Made by a program: the position numbers and the translations under genes
Notes under the pieces: generated by a model
The model's database searches: none
What the model saw: only the letters and a program-made list of their open reading frames with translations
Told to the model about the DNA's origin: nothing
In this document: positions 7,008 through 11,789 of the stretch, piece by piece
Numbering within the stretch: the first letter of the stretch is position 1
Layout of the letters: the number at the start of each line of letters is the position of its first letter
Assembly: GCA_023427355.1 (NCBI GenBank)
Contig: JAEZBK010000080.1
Coordinates: 1 to 11,789 of the forward strand
Length of the DNA stretch: 11,789 bases
DNA from: Pseudomonadota bacterium
GTDB lineage: Bacteria; Pseudomonadota; Alphaproteobacteria; Micropepsales; Micropepsaceae
Reading direction: 5' to 3'

Positions 7008-8984
7008 CTATCGCGTCTGCTGCGCCAGCGCGTCCGCCATGGCGGCGAAGACGCCATTCCAGTCGCCGCGTGCGCCTTGCCGGAAAAGCGTAAGGCTCGG
7101 ATACCAGGGCGTGTCGCTGCGGCCCATTTGCCAGCGCCATTCGGGCACCTGCTTCAAGGCAACCCAGCAGGGGCGGCCCATCGCACCGGCCAGATGCGCG
7201 ATCGCGGTATCGCAGGTGACGACCAGGTCGAGCGACTGCATCGCCGCCGCCGCATCCACCAGCGCGTCGGAGCCGCCATCGAAGTCCGATCCCAGCGTTT
7301 CCACCGTCATGCCCGCGGGCAGCTTTTCAAGCTGCTCCTCGCCTTCACCCTTCTGCAGCGAGATCAGCCGCACGCGGGGCACCTTCGCCAGCGGCGCCAG
7401 CGCCGCCAGCGGGAAGGAACGCTGGGCGTCCGCGGTGCGCCCGGTCTTGCCCTGCCACACGATGCCGATGCGCAGGTCCCTGGCGTCGATCGTCTTCTTC
7501 CAGGCGGCAATCTTGCCGGCATCGGCTTCCAGGTAGGGCGCATCCATGCCCACCGCACCGTCCACGCCCAAAAGATACGGCAGGCTGTTCAGCGCCGCAT
7601 GCAGGTCATGGGCGGGCGGCGCATCGCTGAGCGCCACCACCTCGGCCTTCGCCGTCAGGCCCTTGAACAGGCTCACCAGCGACGGGCGCACCATCAGAAC
7701 CGGCGTGGCGCCCTTCGCGCGCACGGCCTGGGCGAACCGCACGAACTGGATGGCGTCGCCAATGCCCTGCTCGTCATAAAGAAGCACCGTCTTGCCGGCG
7801 ATCGGCTGGGCGGGGTCGCGCCAGGCCTTGGCGTCTTCCACGCCGGAAAGGATCATGTGCCGCGGACGCGATTCATACAAAGGCCACCCGGCCGCCATGT
7901 GTCCTTGCAGCAGCAGCAAGGTCGCCTTGCTGAAGGCCGGGCGCTGCGCCACCGGATCGAGCGCCAGCGCCGTGTCATAGGCCTGCGCCGCCATGTCCAG
8001 GCGGCCCAGCGCCTGCAGCGTGTTGCCGCGATTGTCGTGGAAGTTGGTATTGCCGGGCGCCAGCGCGATGGCGCGGTCGAAATCCGCCACCGCCTTTTCC
8101 AGCGCATCCAGCGTCTTGTGCGCGCTGCCACGGTTGTTATAGGCGATGGCATCGCCCGGCCAGCGCGCCAGCAGGGCGTCATAGGCGGCGATGGCCTCGC
8201 CCGGGCGCCCCAGCTTGTCCAGAAGCGCGCCGCGATTGAGATAGGCTTCCTGCTGGTCGGGATGGATGGCGATGGCTTCCTCGAAGCTGGCCAGCGCGTC
8301 TTCGTTGCGGCCCATCGTTTCCAGCACAAGGCCGCGATTGACATAGGCATCGGCATATTCGGGCTGGCGGGCGATGGCGTCGTCGAAGGCGGCCAGGGCC
8401 TCCGCGTTCCGCTCCAGCCGCATCAGCACCACGCCGCGGTTGAAGCGGCCCAGCGGATGGGTCAGTCCCATGGCGATGGATTTGTCGAAGGCGGCCAGCG
8501 CCTCCTCGTTGCGATCCATCTGCAGCAGGACCGCGCCGCGATTCAGCGCATATTCCGGATCGCCCTTCAGCGACAGCGCCTTGTCGAAATCCTTCAGCGC
8601 TTCGTCGAACCGGCCCAGCCGCTCCAGCACGCGGCCACGGTTGCCATATCCTTCGGCATGGCCCGGCGCCAGCGCGATGACGCGGCCGAAACTGGCCAGC
8701 GCCTCTTCATGCTGGCCAAGCTGCTCCAGCCCCTTGCCCAGATTGTCATGCGCGGGGGCAAAGCCCGGCAGGATCGCCAGCGCCTGGCGGATCAGGTCCA
8801 GCCCCGGCGCGATCTGCCCCGACTGCATCACCAGCACGCCCATCAGGTGCAGCGCGGGCGCATTGCGCGGATCGGCCTCCAGCACTTCGCGATAAAGGGC
8901 GCCGGCCTCGGCCAGCTTGCCCTGAAGCTGCAGGGCATGGCCCTGGCGCAGGCGTTCGGCGGGATTGGAATGGGGTGCATTCAT
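7008..8984 (-). CDS. TPR-repeat protein with C-terminal GT9-like glycosyltransferase domain
   Basis: This protein has 658 residues from the chosen start. Residues 7-375 form about eleven tetratricopeptide repeats. Seven in a row carry N-R-G at the same place (N115, 148, 182, 216, 250, 284, 318) with a 34-residue period after the first step. The C-terminal part (about 395-658) looks like the GT-B fold domain of TPR-glycosyltransferase proteins related to heptosyltransferases: DEQGIGDAIQFVRF (404-417), GIVWQGKTGR (507-516), SLQKG (542-546) and CDTAIAHLAGAMGRP (591-605). No signal peptide is seen, so it is probably cytoplasmic. The sugar and acceptor are unknown; relatives have been linked to surface or protein glycosylation. 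The start is uncertain: an ATG at 9110 has a better Shine-Dalgarno (AGGA, complement of 9118-9121, seven bases away), but the extra 42 codons use rare CTA and ATA and look non-coding. ATG 8993 is also possible. Confidence 0.88.
   Translation of the reverse strand: MNAPHSNPAERLRQGHALQLQGKLAEAGALYREVLEADPRNAPALHLMGVLVMQSGQIAPGLDLIRQALAILPGFAPAHDNLGKGLEQLGQHEEALASFGRVIALAPGHAEGYGNRGRVLERLGRFDEALKDFDKALSLKGDPEYALNRGAVLLQMDRNEEALAAFDKSIAMGLTHPLGRFNRGVVLMRLERNAEALAAFDDAIARQPEYADAYVNRGLVLETMGRNEDALASFEEAIAIHPDQQEAYLNRGALLDKLGRPGEAIAAYDALLARWPGDAIAYNNRGSAHKTLDALEKAVADFDRAIALAPGNTNFHDNRGNTLQALGRLDMAAQAYDTALALDPVAQRPAFSKATLLLLQGHMAAGWPLYESRPRHMILSGVEDAKAWRDPAQPIAGKTVLLYDEQGIGDAIQFVRFAQAVRAKGATPVLMVRPSLVSLFKGLTAKAEVVALSDAPPAHDLHAALNSLPYLLGVDGAVGMDAPYLEADAGKIAAWKKTIDARDLRIGIVWQGKTGRTADAQRSFPLAALAPLAKVPRVRLISLQKGEGEEQLEKLPAGMTVETLGSDFDGGSDALVDAAAAMQSLDLVVTCDTAIAHLAGAMGRPCWVALKQVPEWRWQMGRSDTPWYPSLTLFRQGARGDWNGVFAAMADALAQQTR
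8010..8657 (-). repeat. Coding tandem TPR array with conserved N-R-G in each unit
   Basis: Seven successive TPR units of about 102 bases each lie in the middle of the TPR-glycosyltransferase gene. Each has N-R-G in the first helix, followed by a leucine-rich stretch and usually an E-A-L-A-x-F/Y-type second helix. The unit before them has N-L-G in register (81-83). The regularity suggests expansion by internal duplication, but the units differ enough at the DNA level not to be recent perfect copies. Confidence 0.7.
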
Positions 8985-9164
8985 GGTCGGCATTTCCGCC
9001 CGGTATCCGGCGTTGACGCCGTCTGGTTGTGCGATGGGGCGTATATGCGCCGTCCCGTGCCGGGCGGCAAGCGCCGCCGGGGGGCGGGTTAGAACCCCTT
9101 CGGAAAACATAGTATTTTCCTGATTCGCAGGGCCTTTAAGGCCTGTGCGCGGCAAGGACACGAC
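8985..9164. promoter_or_regulatory. Divergent promoter region with several inverted repeats
   Basis: This region lies between the TPR gene (leftward) and the hydrolase gene (rightward). It contains GGCGT-TG-ACGCC (9009-9020), an imperfect palindrome around TATATG (9038-9051), a hairpin GGCGGC-AAGC-GCCGCC (9063-9078), GGGTT-AG-AACCC (9086-9097), and GGCCTT-T-AAGGCC (9131-9143). The AT-rich patch at 9105-9120 is the likeliest place for -10 elements on either strand. For the hydrolase, AAGGA (9154-9158) sits six bases before the ATG. Which repeats are operators is not decidable from sequence alone. Confidence 0.4.
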
Positions 9165-10328
9165 ATGCGGTTTTCCAGGGCGGCACTACCGGCGTTTGGC
9201 CTTGTCCTGCTGCTTGCAGCAGGCGCGCAGGGCCAGGATGCGCCCGGCGCCGCGCTGCGCCTGACGCCGTCGCTGGATACGCCGCGCCAAACCCAGCCGC
9301 TGCCGCAAGCGCCATCCCCGCCGCCCGCGCCCACGCCCATCCCGGCACAGGCCAGCTATGGTCCGCAGCGCATCGCCTTCCCCGGCGGTGTCAGCGGCGT
9401 TTTCGATCTCGTCTATGACCGGCCGCGCGGCTATCGCCCCCTGACGCTGGATCTCTATCATCCCGGCGTCCGCAGCACCGGGCTTCCGCTTGTTGTGTTC
9501 GTGCATGGTGGCGGCTGGAATGGCGGCGACAAGCGCCAGGCGGCGGGCTTCACCGATTTTCCGCGCGAGCTGGCGATGCTGGCGGCCCAGGGATACGTGG
9601 TGGCCTCGGTCAGCTATCGCCTTTCCGGGGAGGCACGCTTTCCCGCCGCGGTGCATGACGTGAAGACCGCCATCCGCTGGCTGCGCGCACAGGAGGGCCT
9701 GGGCATAGACACCACGCGCGTCGCGCTGTGGGGCGATGGCGCGGGCGGCCAGCTTGCGGCGCTGGCGGGGGTGACCTGCGGTGTCGCCAGTTTCGATCCG
9801 CAGGCCCGGCGCGCCGATACCGGCGAAGTGCCGTCGGTCTGCGTCCAGGCGGTGATTGACTGGTATGGCGCCAGCGACCTGCAGACCCTGTCCGCCGACA
9901 ACAAGGGTGGTGCGGACGCCAATGGCTTCAAGCCGGTGGAGCAGGGCTTCCAGGCGCCGCCATCCTCCGATGAAGGCGGCTATCTGGGCTGCGAACCGGC
10001 AAGCTGTCCGCCCATGGTGGCGCGCCTGGCCAGTCCCCTGGCCTTCATCACCGGTTCAAGCCCCGCCTTCCTGATCCAGCATGGCGAAGCCGACACCGTG
10101 ATCCCGGCGGCCCAGTCGCAGAAGCTGCATGATGCGTTGCGACAGGCGAATGTTCCGGCCGAACTCATCACCTATCCCGGTGTGGGACACAATTTCTCGC
10201 GCAACGGCGTGCCCGATGCCGACACGCAACGTGTTGCGATGGAGAAGGTGATAAGTTTCCTCGCCCAGACCTTCCCGGCAGTGCCGCTGGGTTCTAGAGT
10301 CACCCAGCCGCGCGGCTCGCTCTATTAG
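9165..10328 (+). CDS. Secreted alpha/beta hydrolase (BD-FAE-like) with Gly at the nucleophile position
   Basis: This 387-residue exported protein has a signal peptide (about 1-23, ending AQG) and a Pro-rich linker (about 44-62) before an alpha/beta hydrolase domain (about 65-370). Family landmarks are HGGGW (114-118, oxyanion hole), WGDGAGGQLAALAG (189-202, nucleophile elbow), the acid D310 in HGEADTVIP and H342 in GVGHNF. Four cysteines (205, 226, 276, 281) could form disulfides. In esterases and BD-FAE (acetyl/feruloyl esterase) relatives the elbow reads G-x-S-A-G-G. Here codon 192 (9738-9740) is GGC, glycine, so the usual serine nucleophile is missing while acid and His remain. It may be inactive, non-catalytic in role, or a single-base variant of AGC. 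With an intact serine I would have called it a carbohydrate esterase. The start is supported by AAGGA six bases upstream and by the signal peptide. Its gene is divergent from the TPR gene and ends at a terminator-like hairpin. Confidence 0.9.
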   Translation: MRFSRAALPAFGLVLLLAAGAQGQDAPGAALRLTPSLDTPRQTQPLPQAPSPPPAPTPIPAQASYGPQRIAFPGGVSGVFDLVYDRPRGYRPLTLDLYHPGVRSTGLPLVVFVHGGGWNGGDKRQAAGFTDFPRELAMLAAQGYVVASVSYRLSGEARFPAAVHDVKTAIRWLRAQEGLGIDTTRVALWGDGAGGQLAALAGVTCGVASFDPQARRADTGEVPSVCVQAVIDWYGASDLQTLSADNKGGADANGFKPVEQGFQAPPSSDEGGYLGCEPASCPPMVARLASPLAFITGSSPAFLIQHGEADTVIPAAQSQKLHDALRQANVPAELITYPGVGHNFSRNGVPDADTQRVAMEKVISFLAQTFPAVPLGSRVTQPRGSLY

Positions 10329-10338
10329 GACCATGGCG

Positions 10339-10374
10339 CGGTTCGCCGGGGCCCGTGGCCCGGCTTTTGAACCG
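10339..10374 (+). terminator. Likely intrinsic terminator after the hydrolase gene
   Basis: A 6-bp stem, GCCGGG (10345-10350) with CCCGGC (10359-10364), is followed by TTTT (10365-10368), 10 bases beyond the hydrolase stop. The T-run is short. Outside it, CGGTTC (10339-10344) can pair with GAACCG (10369-10374), which would bulge the T-run and lengthen the stem to 12 bp. It could therefore end the hydrolase transcript, or act as a structure in the leader of the next gene. Confidence 0.6.
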
Positions 10375-10414
10375 TTCATATCGCAAATGTCCCGTTCCGG
10401 GACGGAAGGCTGCC

Positions 10415-10780
10415 ATGGAACAACAGATTTACTGCGATGGAATCGGCCGTATTTCGGTCATCGAGGGCATTGTCCGCCTGGACCTCTATTCCTATTCGCC
10501 CAGCGAAACCGACGCCAATGGCCAGCCCCGTCCTGTTTTGAGCCATCGCGTGGTGATGGGCATGGATGGTTTCCTGCGTTCGTCCGAGAAAGTGGTCGAA
10601 GCGGTGCGGGCCATCAGCCAGGCCCGCCAGCAACAGGGCGCCCGCCCTGCCGCACAGCCCGTTCCGCAAGCCCCGGCTGCGCAAGCGGCGCCGCGTCCAC
10701 AAGCGCCGCCGCCCCCGGAACCGCCCCGCGCGCCTGAACCCGTGCCGCCGTCCGCGCCCCTCAAGCCGCCCTTTCCGTAA
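10415..10780 (+). CDS. Small protein of unknown function with proline-rich tail, upstream of a type I secretion gene
   Basis: This 121-residue protein has no signal peptide or membrane segment. Residues 1-70 look folded, with beta-strand-like runs (IGRISVIEGIVRLDLYSYSP, residues 10-29; SHRVVM, 43-48) then a helix (58-72). Residues 75-121 are almost entirely Pro, Ala, Gln and Glu and should be disordered. The start ATG 10415 has GGAAGG (10404-10409) five bases upstream. A longer in-frame start at 10355 would lie in the preceding hairpin. Its stop lies eight bases before the transporter start, and TAAGG at 10778-10782, spanning the stop codon, serves as the transporter's ribosome binding site, so the two are co-translated. 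I recall similar short unnamed proteins beside type I secretion transporters in alphaproteobacteria. A role as an accessory or regulator of secretion is inference only. Confidence 0.85.
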   Translation: MEQQIYCDGIGRISVIEGIVRLDLYSYSPSETDANGQPRPVLSHRVVMGMDGFLRSSEKVVEAVRAISQARQQQGARPAAQPVPQAPAAQAAPRPQAPPPPEPPRAPEPVPPSAPLKPPFP

Positions 10781-10788
10781 GGCCCCTG

Positions 10789-11789
10789 ATGTTCGGCAAG
10801 CGCACCCAAAACCCCCAGGCCGCCAAGACCGAGCCGGGTGAGCCGTCACCGGACGCGCCGGAAAAGCCCGCGCCCGGTCCGCAGAGCGGCTTGCGCGCAC
10901 TGGCTTCGGTGGCGCGTCACATGGGCCTGGACTGGAGCCTGACGCGGCTGCAGCACCTCTATGCCGGCGACAAGGAGCTGGACGGCCGCGACCTGGTGCG
11001 CATCGCCCGCGCCGAAGGCCTCAAGGCGGCGCTGCACAAGTCGAACTGGAAGGAAGTCTCCCGCTCCCAGAAACTCACGCCGTTCCTGGTGCGCCTCGAT
11101 ACCGGCGCCTGGTTCGTGGTGGTCAAGGTGGGCGACGCCGCGCGCAAGCAGGGCGAACCCGAACAGGTCATGCTGTTCAATCCGCTGGTGCCCGAGGCCA
11201 ATCTCTTCGCCATCGAGAAGGACAAGTTCCTCGCCCACTGGACGGGCGAAGTCGTGCTGCTCAAGCGCACCTACAAGGCGGGCGAACAGGCGAACAAGTT
11301 CGGCCTGGCCTGGTTCAAGCCGGAGTTCTGGCGGCAGCGCGCGCTGCTGCGCAATGTGGTGGGCGCGGCGCTGGCCATGCATGTGCTGGCGCTGGCGGTG
11401 CCGATCTTCTTCCAGATCGTGATTGACCGCGTCCTGATCTATCTCAGCATTTCGACCCTGGTCGTCATCGGCATCGGCGTGATCGCGGCGATCCTGTTCG
11501 ACGCCCTGTTCAGCGCGCTGCGCGGCTATTTCGTGCTCACCGCCGCCAGCCGCATCGACATCCGGCTGGCCCAGACCACCTTCCGCCACCTGATGAACCT
11601 GCCCATCAGCTTCTTCGACCAGGCCCGCGCGGGCGTGGTCACCAAGCATATGCAGCAGGGCCAGCAGATCCGTGAATTCCTCACCGGCCGGCTCCTGGGC
11701 ACGCTGCTGGATCTTCCGGCGCTCTTCGTCTTCCTGCCGCTGCTGCTCTGGTACAGCGTCAAGCTCACCCTGGTCGTGCTGGGCGTCAC
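10789..11789 (+). CDS. Type I secretion system permease/ATPase with degenerate C39-like domain (partial, 3' end missing)
   Basis: The visible 333 residues form the N-terminal part of an HlyB/LapB-type ABC exporter of the inner membrane, which moves unfolded, often RTX-type, proteins out with a membrane fusion protein and an outer-membrane channel. Residues 1-32 are a Pro-rich lead. Residues 33-160 resemble a C39 peptidase fold. FGLAWFKPEFWRQRALL (171-187) leads into the transmembrane domain, with segments near 188-212, 220-245 and 303 onward. VPIFFQIVIDRVL (204-216) and LPISFFDQARAG (271-282) are typical of this family. The ATPase domain lies outside the window. In the C39-like domain the sites where peptidases have Cys, His and Asp appear as S33, W108 and N131, so it should not cleave; HlyB-like domains of this kind bind substrate instead. 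The start ATG 10789 has TAAGG six bases upstream. Confidence 0.9.
   Translation, partial: MFGKRTQNPQAAKTEPGEPSPDAPEKPAPGPQSGLRALASVARHMGLDWSLTRLQHLYAGDKELDGRDLVRIARAEGLKAALHKSNWKEVSRSQKLTPFLVRLDTGAWFVVVKVGDAARKQGEPEQVMLFNPLVPEANLFAIEKDKFLAHWTGEVVLLKRTYKAGEQANKFGLAWFKPEFWRQRALLRNVVGAALAMHVLALAVPIFFQIVIDRVLIYLSISTLVVIGIGVIAAILFDALFSALRGYFVLTAASRIDIRLAQTTFRHLMNLPISFFDQARAGVVTKHMQQGQQIREFLTGRLLGTLLDLPALFVFLPLLLWYSVKLTLVVLGV

Noticed and set aside
9063..9078. GGCGGC-AAGC-GCCGCC hairpin as a terminator
   Set aside because: There is no T-run on either side in either direction, so it is listed only among the inverted repeats of the divergent region.
6903..9092. A 729-codon open frame on the plus strand opposite the TPR gene
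   Set aside because: Its repetitive Arg, Gln and His-rich sequence is the reverse image of the TPR repeats and has no family signature.
10355..10414. Upstream in-frame ATG for the small protein at 10355
   Set aside because: It sits inside the terminator-like hairpin and lacks a binding site, whereas ATG 10415 has GGAAGG at a proper distance.
1..11789. CRISPR arrays, tRNA or rRNA genes, insertion sequences, phage or toxin-antitoxin genes
   Set aside because: I looked for spaced direct repeats, cloverleaf arms, transposase motifs and terminal inverted repeats, and saw none that hold up.

Overview
The window is about 11.8 kb of high-GC DNA with strong G/C preference at third codon positions. 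It holds six well-supported protein genes plus the last codons of a seventh. The mix suggests a Gram-negative, oligotroph-like bacterium. The pointers are an outer-membrane beta-barrel C-terminus, a periplasmic GH67 alpha-glucuronidase, a type I secretion ABC transporter, and a DUF1592/DUF1552 cytochrome pair. An alphaproteobacterium (Caulobacterales or Rhizomicrobium-like) is my best guess, but this is inference from style and content, and no phylogenetic marker is present. I see no tRNA, rRNA, CRISPR array or insertion sequence.

Layout. Positions 1-19 hold the end of a gene finishing V-R-F-N-Y-stop, as TonB-dependent receptors often do, followed by a strong intrinsic terminator (46-76). A two-gene operon (249-4654, +) follows. 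It encodes a Sec-exported di-heme protein with the planctomycete-type PSD/PSCyt domains and, overlapping by one base, a Tat-exported DUF1552 (HXXSHH) protein. A bidirectional terminator (4672-4702) separates it from a convergent GH67 alpha-glucuronidase (4711-6876, -). Upstream of that, on the same strand, is a TPR-array protein fused to a GT9-like glycosyltransferase domain (7008-8984, -). A divergent promoter region (about 8985-9164) separates it from a secreted alpha/beta hydrolase of the BD-FAE type (9165-10328, +), whose nucleophile serine position reads glycine. After a terminator-like hairpin comes a closely spaced pair: a small protein with a proline-rich tail (10415-10780, +) and the start of a type I secretion permease/ATPase with a degenerate C39-like domain (10789 to the window end, +).

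How the parts may work together. GH67 removes (4-O-methyl)glucuronic acid from xylo-oligosaccharides. The secreted hydrolase belongs to a fold group that removes acetyl or feruloyl groups, but lacks its usual nucleophile here. The receptor end and GH67 hint at plant polysaccharide use. The di-heme/DUF1552 pair has no established function. It lies between the putative receptor and GH67, so it may be an envelope redox module linked to carbohydrate or related chemistry; this is inference from position only. The last two genes begin a separate type I secretion locus whose substrate lies outside the window.
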